Below are positions 1-7,177 of a stretch of DNA of 8,319 nt, piece after piece; the stretch's first letter is position 1; each line of letters opens with the position of its first letter. The position numbers were made by a program, and so were the translations under genes. The stretch spans positions 1 through 8,319 of the forward strand of contig JACMMB010000120.1 of the NCBI GenBank assembly GCA_014379305.1, read 5' to 3'. The notes beneath the pieces are model-generated. The model did no database searches. It worked only from the letters and a program-made list of their open reading frames with translations, and was not told where the DNA came from. The stretch comes from Akkermansiaceae bacterium (lineage in GTDB: Bacteria; Verrucomicrobiota; Verrucomicrobiia; Verrucomicrobiales; Akkermansiaceae).

Positions 1-935
1 CTCAAACGGGGAAGAAAAGCACTTTCCCAAACATCCTGATTGATCGAAATGATTACCTCAATCCTATTCACCGACTGTCTTATTGATCCAAGGAAAGAAG
101 CAAACTTAAGCGCTGCGGTTTCTTCTGCGGAGAACCCCTCAAGCTCATCAGCCACCAGAATGACCCGCATCAAAGTGGTCAGTAAACCCAGCAGCGAAAT
201 CAACCGCTCATGTGCCGCAGCCTCAGCGGAATAGTCCCCGAAAACAGTCTCCGCCAAAACCCGCACCCGACTTGGATTATCGATCGGAGTGGCCGCAAAC
301 CTGAACAGCGCATCTACCCAGAACGAGACTTCCCGTAGCGAAAGCCCGTTTCTCTGGGAAAGCTCCAGCGCCAAACGAGGTCCCAGCAACTCGAAATTCT
401 CCCGCGCCCAATGCGCTGTCACCGCGCTTGGATGATGGAAATCAAATGTCTCTATCGGCCGGGTCCGCAATGCGGTCAAAGCTCCCTCCCTATCCTGGCA
501 AGGCACCTCGCCCGATCTCACCAACGGCTGCAAAGACGCTGAAAAAAGCCTCCTTGCAACCAAATCCAAAACCGTGAGGCCACCGGCAGCGGGAAGCCCC
601 CTGACCAAACGTCTCAAGGAATCGTCCAGCACGGTCGCGGCATCAATCCTGCTCGCGCCAATAGCGTGAATGGGGATGAATTCGTGAGTTCCGCCGAACT
701 GGTGCTGAAGGCGGGTCAGCAGATGGGTCTTGCCGTGCCCCGCTCTGGGAGCTTTCAAGAGAATACAGTGTCCTTGCTTTTCCAGTGGAACATCCAGCCA
801 CCCGTTCAGCTTCTCCCTTGCGCCACTGTTCACCAAATCCGCATGTGCCTCGGGTAGTTTCCCAAATGTTTCGAAAAGCAGCTGGAACGGATGATCGCGA
901 GGCATACGGGAGATTGTGATTTCTGCCCCGACCAT
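1..935 (-). CDS. P-loop ATPase of unknown role (3' end beyond window edge)
   Basis: An uninterrupted minus-strand frame runs from an ATG at 935 past the left edge, giving 311 visible residues. A Walker A-like loop, APRAGHGKT, lies at residues 62-70 (about 726-752). It has Pro at the usual first Gly/Ala position of GxxxxGK[ST], so it is slightly degenerate. A hydrophobic strand ending in Asp-Glu, VILVADELEG (residues 258-267), fits Walker B. The stretch EVIISINQDVWE (293-304) resembles a sensor-1 strand with a polar Asn. About 185 residues separate Walker A and B, so there is a large insertion. The fold suggests an AAA/STAND/Orc-type NTPase, but I cannot name the family or substrate. The start is uncertain: the frame stays open up to a stop at 1050-1052, a TTG at 1038-1040 would add 35 residues, and a second Met lies at residue 11. 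No candidate has a good ribosome-binding site. The gene is divergent from the exported protein at 1063. Confidence 0.78.
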   Translation of the reverse strand, partial: MVGAEITISRMPRDHPFQLLFETFGKLPEAHADLVNSGAREKLNGWLDVPLEKQGHCILLKAPRAGHGKTHLLTRLQHQFGGTHEFIPIHAIGASRIDAATVLDDSLRRLVRGLPAAGGLTVLDLVARRLFSASLQPLVRSGEVPCQDREGALTALRTRPIETFDFHHPSAVTAHWARENFELLGPRLALELSQRNGLSLREVSFWVDALFRFAATPIDNPSRVRVLAETVFGDYSAEAAAHERLISLLGLLTTLMRVILVADELEGFSAEETAALKFASFLGSIRQSVNRIEVIISINQDVWESAFLPRL

Positions 936-1062
936 GAAAAGCTTTTTTACCAACCCATGATTGGATTTGGAATATCCAGCCAGTTGGTTATGAAACCCAA
1001 TCCGGGCCAGGATGACTTCAACGGAGGATTGACCAATCAATAGTTTTCCCTAGGTTATAGTA

Positions 1063-1779
1063 ATGAAAGAAATCCTTCTCACCTGCGCCATCTCACTATT
1101 TGTGATGATCCCGCATGTCGAATCCAAGCCGGACAGAAAATCGCTGCTCAACTCGGATCCTGATGTCATCTATCTCGAAGAAATCGTCGATCCCCCTATT
1201 AAACTCAATGTGGTCAAAGAAGGCCCGGTTTTTTCCGATAAGGAAGGAAAGCATCGTCTTGGTTATCTAAAAGCCGACCAAGTCGTCATCTTGGAAGGCA
1301 TGACTGATAAAGTCTATCGAGTGCGTGGCCAAGGAACCCGCAATGGCATCGCGGGCTGGGTCGCCCCTTGGGCATTCTCACATGGCGAAGAGGATTTCGT
1401 TATAAAACTCAAGGAACTCTATGACCGGCAGATTGCCGTGAACGAAATAATTGCCAATGGACAGTTGGCCATCGGCATGACCCTTGATGAGGTTTCGCAA
1501 TCGCGCGGCAAACCTACCAAGACTTCACATCGTCGCAATTCAAAGGGAGATGCCGGCACTTGGGAATTCATCGACTATAAGGATATCAAACACTATATCA
1601 CCCGCATCGAACCAGTCTCAGGCCAAGCCTATCGCCAACTGTCTCATGTGACCCGGGAAGAAACCGGCAAGACCACTATAGAATTCACCAACAATCTGGT
1701 CACCGCCATCGAGGAAAGTGAGAATAACGGCCCGGGCAACGTGCGAATCATTGTGCCTCCCCTGGTCTTCAGATGGTGA
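1063..1779 (+). CDS. exported protein with SH3-like and BamE/SmpA-like domains
   Basis: This 238-residue protein begins MKEILLTCAISLFVMIPHVE, a short charged-plus-hydrophobic signal peptide with plausible cleavage near residue 21 (VES/K). It is therefore probably periplasmic or envelope-associated. Residues ~45-107 look like a bacterial SH3 domain, with alternating beta strands ending in the typical GWVAPWAF segment. Residues ~132-172 contain IGMTLDEVSQSRGKPTK followed by TWEFIDY. This matches the BamE/SmpA-type pattern in which a GM-x-x-x-x-V helix, G-x-P turn and aromatic strand follow one another. Such segments occur in many envelope proteins and do not by themselves imply a role in the BAM complex. 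Cys8 is too close to the N-terminus to be a lipoprotein site. No clear Shine-Dalgarno precedes the ATG; the nearest candidate is TAGG 9 nt upstream. The gene ends 11 bp before the convergent AsmA-like gene. The specific function is unknown. Confidence 0.85.
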   Translation: MKEILLTCAISLFVMIPHVESKPDRKSLLNSDPDVIYLEEIVDPPIKLNVVKEGPVFSDKEGKHRLGYLKADQVVILEGMTDKVYRVRGQGTRNGIAGWVAPWAFSHGEEDFVIKLKELYDRQIAVNEIIANGQLAIGMTLDEVSQSRGKPTKTSHRRNSKGDAGTWEFIDYKDIKHYITRIEPVSGQAYRQLSHVTREETGKTTIEFTNNLVTAIEESENNGPGNVRIIVPPLVFRW

Positions 1780-1790
1780 AAACGCACCGG

Positions 1791-3428
1791 CTACCTGGTT
1801 CCCTTCTTATAAATCTCTTCCGCCTGCTTGATCGTCAAATCATACAAAACCCCCTCAATCGGCACTTTCATCGCGATTCTACCCGAGTCTGTATCCAGCG
1901 GATACATTTCCGCCAGCTGAGGAGATCTGGCAAATGCCTCCTTCGGCAGACTGATCGTGTATTCCCCTTCATAGCGCAGGGTTCGGGACAATCTCTCGGC
2001 ACCCTGCTCCTCAAGCGCCCGGTTTTCTATGCTCACGCCGAGCCGCGCGAACAGGCTATCATCCGCAGACTTCTCAAATCCAATACCACCTTTCCCTGAA
2101 GTGTCTTTAGCCGCATTTGCCAACGAAAGATTGATCCGCCCCTCAAGCTCCTCGTCGCTAAGAATCGCATCCGAGTCAGGCTCGGCTTGCCCCTCGGTGG
2201 TTAAATTTTTCGCCTCCTCCTCGGTAGGCAGCCTTACCTTCATATTTCCTTTCATGGAAAACAAATCGCCCGCCTTCATATCCAGATTAGTCACCTCAAG
2301 CTTGCCTCCATGCGTTTTGAGATGAAACACCCCCTCCTTGAAATTCAATCGCCGATAGTTGTTAAAAGCATCTACCACGCTCAGGGCTCGCAACAAGTGG
2401 ACCCGGTCCCGCAAAACCAACACATCCTCACCATTGAGAACTACATCTCCCTCATACCCGATTCCCTCACTCGAATTCGTTGAGCCAAACACCTTGAATT
2501 CTCCAGAAACCGTTCCCTCGATAAAATTCCTCGCAGCCACAGGCACCATTCCCGAGACATCCATTTTCCGTAAATTCATTTTACCCGTCACATCGGGCCT
2601 TTCTCCGGCTATCACTTTCAAATCGGTCAGCGAAACATAGCCCTGGCCTTTCTTGAAAACCGCTTTCTCAAATACAATTCCATCTTTACCGAAAACCACG
2701 ATCAGCTCCTCGATCGCAAGCCTCTTAAGCCAGTTCTGTGAAAATGTGCCGCCTCTGAAAACGAGCTTCCACTTATCGGCAACCCGCTGAACTCTCATTT
2801 TGCTCCCAACGATAGTCCCCCGCGTCCTTTCGGAATAACCCCATCTCAGAGTCATGTCCTTCACATCGAACGCATCCAACTTCAGCCTGCCGGTTTCCTG
2901 AAACAATACCTTCGCCATCGATTCCGCCGCCTCCTTTGAATCCGCACCAGCGCGCAAATCGACATCCGCTCTCGAAATTTGTATCAATCCCGGATCCCAC
3001 TCCTTGGTGAAAGCATTCAAAAGTCCGATCCGGCACTTGAGATTTCTGATTTCCATACTGGAGAAAAACGTCTTCTCCCCCCCGGTCATCGCAAAGCGGC
3101 TTATATAAAATTCGCCCTTTTGCCGTGAGAAGCCTCTCAATACGATTTCCTCGGCAGCGAGTTTCTCTTTCAGCCCCTCCTCAAGCCCGGCCGTATATCT
3201 CTGCGTGCCGGATTGCCGGACTAGGAAAAACCATACTGCAATTGCCCCGATCAGAAGGAAAAATCCAACCCGCGCTATCAGCTTCATCAAATGAAACGTC
3301 AGAGCCCCTTTTGCACCGCCACCCGAAAACGAATATCTGAGCTGAAACCAAAATCCCTGGCTGGAGACCCACTGGCCCAAGCGCTCGTAAAAGTTTTGCA
3401 ATTGCTCTGATTCAGGCTGTCCACTCAT
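1791..3428 (-). CDS. AsmA-like protein with one N-terminal membrane anchor
   Basis: This 545-residue protein has a ~48-residue polar N-terminus, then one strong hydrophobic segment (about 50-70, ending IGAIAVWFFLV) followed by RQSG. The rest (71-545) is presumably periplasmic. That part is built of repeated amphipathic beta strands such as IQISRADVDLRAG, LEVTNLDMKAGDLFSMKG and VSGEFKVFGS, with a long mid-region search-like run of short basic and hydrophobic strands. This is the texture of AsmA/TamB-related proteins, which in Gram-negative bacteria act in outer-membrane assembly and lipid transport between membranes. An acidic low-complexity linker (401-428, rich in Glu and Asp) separates two strand-rich parts. 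The assignment rests on overall pattern rather than a catalytic motif, so the exact family is uncertain. The start ATG (3426-3428) lies in the same CATG as the first ATG of the divergent scpA frame and has no Shine-Dalgarno. The stop is 11 bp from the convergent neighbour. Confidence 0.87.
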   Translation of the reverse strand: MSGQPESEQLQNFYERLGQWVSSQGFWFQLRYSFSGGGAKGALTFHLMKLIARVGFFLLIGAIAVWFFLVRQSGTQRYTAGLEEGLKEKLAAEEIVLRGFSRQKGEFYISRFAMTGGEKTFFSSMEIRNLKCRIGLLNAFTKEWDPGLIQISRADVDLRAGADSKEAAESMAKVLFQETGRLKLDAFDVKDMTLRWGYSERTRGTIVGSKMRVQRVADKWKLVFRGGTFSQNWLKRLAIEELIVVFGKDGIVFEKAVFKKGQGYVSLTDLKVIAGERPDVTGKMNLRKMDVSGMVPVAARNFIEGTVSGEFKVFGSTNSSEGIGYEGDVVLNGEDVLVLRDRVHLLRALSVVDAFNNYRRLNFKEGVFHLKTHGGKLEVTNLDMKAGDLFSMKGNMKVRLPTEEEAKNLTTEGQAEPDSDAILSDEELEGRINLSLANAAKDTSGKGGIGFEKSADDSLFARLGVSIENRALEEQGAERLSRTLRYEGEYTISLPKEAFARSPQLAEMYPLDTDSGRIAMKVPIEGVLYDLTIKQAEEIYKKGTR

Positions 3429-4275
3429 GCTCGCGGCACATAAAACCCACCGTGATCGAATCTTGCGAGAAGAAACTTTTCATACCGTAACCACTCATCC
3501 CGTAACTCTTACAAAATCCTTGGATACATCCGACTACAAAGTCCGCTTGGAAATCTTCGAAGGCCCTCTCGATCTCCTCCTTTACCTTATCAAAAAGGAC
3601 GAGCTCGATATTCATGCCATTTCCATCGAACGCATCACCAGGCAGTATCTCGACTACATCAACACCTTCAAACTCCTCAACATCGACCTCGCATCCGAGT
3701 TCATTGTCATGGCCGCGAACCTGATGTATCTGAAATCCCGCACCCTGCTCCCCCGCACCGAACAACCGCCGGAGGAGGACACCGAAGATGACGACCCGCG
3801 TTGGGAACTCATCCGCCAGCTCATCGAATACAAGAAGTTCAAGGACGCCGCCGGCTTCCTTTCGGTCCGCGAACTCGAGCAACAAGGCCGCTTCGCCCAT
3901 CAGCCCGATCCCTCGGAAAAACCCGCCCAGGCACCCCCGACCCTCGCTGAAATTTCCATTTTCGATCTCATCCGCGCGTTTCAGAACGTTCTCAAACGCT
4001 TCGAGGAGTCACATGATTTCGGCGATATCATTGACGATCGCTTTACCGTCACAGACAAAATAGAATTCCTCCTTGATCGTTTCCGCCCCGGCGAGGCACT
4101 CTCGTTTGATACCCTCTTTCAGACGGCCACCACAAAAGCCGAAGTCATCGTCACCTTCCTCGCCATCCTGGAACTGATGAAACTCAATCAGTTCGTCGTC
4201 CGTCAGGATCACCTTCTTTCCCGAATCACCATCGAGCGCCGCACCGCCATCGAAATGGAGCACGAAGAGGCCTGA
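3427..4275 (+). CDS. scpA: segregation and condensation protein A (Smc kleisin)
   Basis: ScpA is the kleisin that bridges the Smc ATPase heads and binds ScpB in the bacterial condensin, which loads on and organises the newly replicated chromosome. The family signature is clear: YKVRLEIFEGPLDLLLYLIK (residues 37-56 from the first ATG), then ERITRQYLDYI and the helix EFIVMAANLMYLKSRTLLP that contacts Smc. An acidic Pro/Glu/Asp linker follows (111-124). The C-terminal winged helix is at ~205-270, with VIVTFLAILELMKLNQFVV. The listed start is the only ATG ahead of the conserved domain. It adds a 31-residue extension without family similarity and overlaps the divergent gene's start codon. TTG at 3520-3522 (reading MDTSDYKVRLE) fits the family's usual N-terminus better, but it also lacks a Shine-Dalgarno. 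No scpB follows, because the next gene (clpB) is convergent 19 bp away, so the partner must be encoded elsewhere. Confidence 0.95.
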   Translation: MLAAHKTHRDRILREETFHTVTTHPVTLTKSLDTSDYKVRLEIFEGPLDLLLYLIKKDELDIHAISIERITRQYLDYINTFKLLNIDLASEFIVMAANLMYLKSRTLLPRTEQPPEEDTEDDDPRWELIRQLIEYKKFKDAAGFLSVRELEQQGRFAHQPDPSEKPAQAPPTLAEISIFDLIRAFQNVLKRFEESHDFGDIIDDRFTVTDKIEFLLDRFRPGEALSFDTLFQTATTKAEVIVTFLAILELMKLNQFVVRQDHLLSRITIERRTAIEMEHEEA

Positions 4276-4294
4276 TCAGCCTTTTAACTCCACT

Positions 4295-6868
4295 CTATTT
4301 CTGAAACACCATCCTGCCCTCCTCCACATCGCCGCGGATCACATCCCCATCTACAAACTTCCCCTCCAGCACATCCAGCGAAAGCGGATCAAGCAAATGC
4401 TGCTGAATCGCCCGCTTCAACGGTCGTGCCCCATAAACCGGATCATACCCTTGGTTCCCCAAAAACTCCTTCGCCTCCTCGGACAACGCCAGCCCGAGCC
4501 CCTGCTTCGCCAGCCGCTTCCGCACCCGCTCCAATTGCAGATCCACAATCTTCGTCAGATCCTTCCGATCCAGCCGATCAAAAATGATGATCTCATCGAT
4601 TCGATTGAGAAACTCCGGCCTGAAATGTCCCTTCAGCGCCTCATTCACCATCGCCTCCCGCTGCTCCCAATTCTCCTCATGCAGAATATGCTGTGAGCCG
4701 ATATTCGAGGTCATGATCAGCACGGTATTTCGGAAATCCACCGTCCGCCCCTGCCCGTCGGTAATCCGGCCATCGTCCAACACCTGCAACAGCACATTGA
4801 AAACGTCCGGATGCGCCTTCTCAATCTCATCGAACAATACCACCGAATACGGCTTGCGCCGCACATGCTCCGAAAGCTGTCCGCCCTGATCATAGCCCAC
4901 ATACCCAGGCGGTGCCCCGATCAGCCGTGAAACGCTGTGTTTCTCCATATATTCCGACATATCGATCCTCACCATCGCCCCCTCATCATCAAATAGAAAC
5001 TCCGCCAGGGCCTTGGACAGCTCCGTCTTCCCGACTCCCGTCGGCCCGAGGAAAAGAAACGACCCGATCGGGCGATTCTCATCCTGTAGCCCGGCCCGCG
5101 CCCGCCGGACCGCATTCGCCACCGCCTTGATCGCTTTCTTCTGGCCCACCACGCGATCCCCCAGCCGCGCCTCCATCGAGACCAGCTTCTGCTTCTCGCC
5201 CTCTTGCAGCCGGCTCACCGGAATCCCCGTCCACGAGGAAACCACCCGCGCGATATCTTCCTCCGTCACCTCCTCCTTCAGCATCGCACCGTTCTTTTGT
5301 AACAGTCCAAGCTCCTCCTGCGCATCCGCCAGTGCGGCCCCTGCATCCGGCAAATCCCCATAAGTAATCTGCGACGCCCGCGTCAAATCCCCAATCCGCT
5401 GCGCCCTTTCCGCTTCCCCCTTCAGCGTCTCGATCCGTTCCTGCGCCACCCTGACATGATCGATAATCTCCTTTTCATTCCGCCACTGCGCCATCATCCC
5501 CGATGACTCCTCGCGCAAATTCGCCTGCTCTTCCTTCACCTTTGCCAGCCGCACCTGCGAGGCCTTGTCCGTCTCCTTCTCCAGCGCCTTCTTCTCCATC
5601 TCCAGCTGCATGATCTGCCGCTCCAGCACATCGATCTCCGTCGGCATCGAGTCCAGTTCGATCTTCAGCCGCGCCGAAGCCTCATCGATCAGATCCACCG
5701 CCTTGTCCGGCAGAAACCGGTCCGAAATATATCGATCCGACATCACCGCCGCCGCCACAATCGCCCCATCCTGGATCCGCACCCCGTGATGCACCTCATA
5801 GCGCTCTTTGAGTCCCCGTAAAATCGCAATCGTATCCTCCACCGATGGCTCCCCCACCATCACCGGCTGAAACCTCCGCTCCAGCGCCGCATCCTTCTCG
5901 ATATACTTCCGATACTCATCCAGCGTCGTCGCCCCGATCGTATGCAGCTCTCCCCGCGCAAGCTGCGGTTTCAGCAAATTCGAGGCATCCACCGCCCCCT
6001 CGCTCGCCCCCGCACCCACGATCGTGTGCAGCTCATCGATAAATAAAATCACCTTCCCCTCCGCATCCGTCACCTCTTTCAGAAACGCCTTCAAGCGATC
6101 CTCAAACTCGCCCCGATACTTCGCCCCCGCCAGCATCCCGCCGAGATCAATCGTAATCACCCGCTTGTTTTTCATCGAGTCCGGCACATCTCCGGAAACA
6201 ATCCGCCGCGCCAGCCCCTCCACAATCGCCGTCTTCCCCACCCCCGGCTCGCCGATCAGCACCGGATTATTCTTCGTCCGCCGGGAAAGTACCTGCAGCA
6301 CCCGCCGGATCTCATGATCCCGCCCGATCACCGGATCAATCTTCCCCGCCCGCGCCCGCGCCGTCAGATCCGTCCCGTACTTCTCCAGCGTCTGGTATTT
6401 CCCTTCCGGGTTCTCATCCGTCACCTTCTGCGCTCCCCGCACCTCCTTGACCGCCGCCTCCGCCTTCTTCTCATCCATTCCCGCATCCTTCAGCAGCTTC
6501 CCCGCCGGCGAGTCTCCTTTCAGCGATCCCAAAAGAAAATGCTCCACCGATAAATAATCATCCCCCAGCCCCTCCCGCGCCTTGTCCGCCGCCTCCAGAG
6601 TCGCACGCAGCCCCGCACTCATTTGCGGCTGGTTCGATGCCCCCTGCACACTGGGTTCCCGCTCCAAAGCCGCCGCCGCCGCCACCTTCAGCATCCCCAC
6701 ATCCACCCCCGCCTTTTGTAAAATCGGCACCGCAATCCCACCCTCCTGCTGCAACAAAGCCAACAGCACATGCCCGCTCTTCAGCTCCGCATGAGCCGAT
6801 TTCGAAGCAAGCCGCTGGGCCGCCTGCAGCCCCTCCTGAAGTTTCCGGGTAATTTTATCGAGTGACAT
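4295..6868 (-). CDS. clpB: ATP-dependent chaperone ClpB (Hsp104-type disaggregase)
   Basis: This is a cytoplasmic hexameric AAA+ unfoldase that extracts polypeptides from aggregates together with DnaK/DnaJ/GrpE. At 857 residues it has the same length as E. coli ClpB. In order: the N-terminal Clp repeat domain (1-~145); AAA-1 with Walker A GEPGVGKT (206-213), pore-loop Tyr251 in KYRGEF, Walker B ILFIDE (274-279) and arginine fingers R331/R332; the coiled-coil middle domain (~400-520), which separates ClpB from ClpA/ClpC; and AAA-2 with Walker A GPTGVGKT (608-615), pore-loop GYVGYD (655-660), Walker B VVLFDE (676-681), sensor-1 Asn722 and sensor-2 GARPL (813-817). No ClpP-binding IGF/IGL loop is evident. 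All key residues are present. The ATG at 6868 gives the standard MSLDKITRKLQEGLQ start; it has no strong Shine-Dalgarno and lies 4 nt after a hairpin. Val149 is encoded by GTG, a possible second start. The gene is divergent from the sigma-factor gene. Confidence 0.98.
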   Translation of the reverse strand: MSLDKITRKLQEGLQAAQRLASKSAHAELKSGHVLLALLQQEGGIAVPILQKAGVDVGMLKVAAAAALEREPSVQGASNQPQMSAGLRATLEAADKAREGLGDDYLSVEHFLLGSLKGDSPAGKLLKDAGMDEKKAEAAVKEVRGAQKVTDENPEGKYQTLEKYGTDLTARARAGKIDPVIGRDHEIRRVLQVLSRRTKNNPVLIGEPGVGKTAIVEGLARRIVSGDVPDSMKNKRVITIDLGGMLAGAKYRGEFEDRLKAFLKEVTDAEGKVILFIDELHTIVGAGASEGAVDASNLLKPQLARGELHTIGATTLDEYRKYIEKDAALERRFQPVMVGEPSVEDTIAILRGLKERYEVHHGVRIQDGAIVAAAVMSDRYISDRFLPDKAVDLIDEASARLKIELDSMPTEIDVLERQIMQLEMEKKALEKETDKASQVRLAKVKEEQANLREESSGMMAQWRNEKEIIDHVRVAQERIETLKGEAERAQRIGDLTRASQITYGDLPDAGAALADAQEELGLLQKNGAMLKEEVTEEDIARVVSSWTGIPVSRLQEGEKQKLVSMEARLGDRVVGQKKAIKAVANAVRRARAGLQDENRPIGSFLFLGPTGVGKTELSKALAEFLFDDEGAMVRIDMSEYMEKHSVSRLIGAPPGYVGYDQGGQLSEHVRRKPYSVVLFDEIEKAHPDVFNVLLQVLDDGRITDGQGRTVDFRNTVLIMTSNIGSQHILHEENWEQREAMVNEALKGHFRPEFLNRIDEIIIFDRLDRKDLTKIVDLQLERVRKRLAKQGLGLALSEEAKEFLGNQGYDPVYGARPLKRAIQQHLLDPLSLDVLEGKFVDGDVIRGDVEEGRMVFQK
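6422..6448 (-). promoter_or_regulatory. possible internal translation start of clpB (Val149 GTG)
   Basis: Codon 149 of clpB is GTG (6422-6424). GGAG lies 8 nt upstream, and a 9-nt perfect complement of the 16S rRNA 3' end, AAGGAGGTG, lies at 6440-6448, 15 nt upstream. In E. coli the homologous Val149 GTG is a known internal start that makes a short ClpB lacking the N-terminal domain. Initiation here would give a 709-residue protein starting at VTDENPEG. The SD-like bases also encode K-E-V, so chance is possible. Confidence 0.4.
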
Positions 6869-6872
6869 AATC

Positions 6873-6892
6873 TCTGGTTTTCCACAACCAGA
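6873..6892 (-). promoter_or_regulatory. hairpin in the clpB leader next to the start codon
   Basis: A perfect 7-bp inverted repeat, TCTGGTT and AACCAGA, surrounds a 6-nt loop. In the clpB transcript the right arm ends 4 nt before the ATG, so it could limit ribosome access to the initiation region. A heat-melting role is a guess from the gene's function; no known ROSE or fourU sequence is present. Confidence 0.4.
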
Positions 6893-6989
6893 CTATTCCC
6901 CCTAAGACCCCTTGCCAAAATAAAACGCCGTTGGGAATTCGAGCATCAGGCATAGATCTTTGAGGACCAAGCTCCCTGCCATCCAATCA

Positions 6990-7030
6990 AGGAGAGGCGG
7001 GTATCATCCGCCTACAGACCCATCTCTCCT
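6990..7030. other. two-tier stem-loop, possible structured RNA element
   Basis: AGGAGAG (6990-6996) pairs perfectly with CTCTCCT (7024-7030). Inside it GCGG (6997-7000) pairs with CCGC (7008-7011) around the loop GTATCAT, leaving a 12-nt bulge on the right side. An alternative inner pairing is AGGCGG with CCGCCT (6995-7000 with 7008-7013). No T-run follows on either strand, so it is not an intrinsic terminator. A small hairpin CCTAT/ATAGG with loop AAAAA follows at 7040-7054. Whether it is transcribed, and from which strand, cannot be told. Confidence 0.35.
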
Positions 7031-7081
7031 ACCTAAGACCCTATAAAAAATAGGATAGCGACGATCTGTTATTCTTATAAC

Positions 7082-7110
7082 TTGTTCATAAACAGGTAAT
7101 TATATATAGA
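7082..7110 (+). promoter_or_regulatory. weak candidate promoter for the sigma-factor gene
   Basis: TTGTTC (7082-7087) and TATAGA (7105-7110) are separated by 17 bp and match the sigma-70 consensus only partly (3/6 and 4/6). They lie in the A+T-rich part of the intergenic region and would leave a leader of about 145 nt containing the 7152-7177 palindrome. A second -10-like GATAAT at 7239-7244 has no -35. This is tentative. Confidence 0.2.
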
Positions 7111-7151
7111 TTATGGAAAGCGGCATGATTGATGCTGCGTGTAACATTTCG

Positions 7152-7177
7152 ACAAACGATTTACATAAATCGTTTGT
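7152..7177. promoter_or_regulatory. perfect 11+11-bp palindrome, candidate operator
   Basis: ACAAACGATTT (7152-7162) and AAATCGTTTGT (7167-7177) are exact inverted repeats around ACAT. The palindrome lies 87 bp before the sigma-factor ATG and about 280 bp from the clpB start. No T-run follows on either strand, so it is unlikely to be a terminator. Its perfect symmetry over 22 positions fits a site for a dimeric regulator, or an RNA hairpin in the sigma-factor leader. I do not recognise the site as belonging to any named regulator. Confidence 0.55.

Noticed and set aside
1029..1061. TTGACC and TATAGT as a promoter for the gene at 1063
   Set aside because: The spacing is 21 bp, and the implied transcript would start after the ATG.
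1078..1089. Lipobox-like LLTC in the exported protein at 1063
   Set aside because: The Cys is residue 8, leaving no room for the hydrophobic core of a lipoprotein signal peptide; the hydrophobic stretch follows it.
3412..3900. Long minus-strand open frame opposite scpA (about 162 codons)
   Set aside because: It lies opposite the clearly conserved ScpA sequence and has no recognisable motifs. It is an antisense shadow of the real frame.
4269..4285. AGGC-CTGATCA-GCCTTTT as a terminator between scpA and clpB
   Set aside because: The stem is only 4 bp and the T-run is four bases. It is too weak to call, although it sits at the right place between convergent genes.
7013..7030. Minus-strand TAGGAGAG-ATG mini reading frame (M-G-L-stop)
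   Set aside because: The SD-like sequence is only about 2 nt from the ATG and the peptide is three residues, so it is most likely chance.
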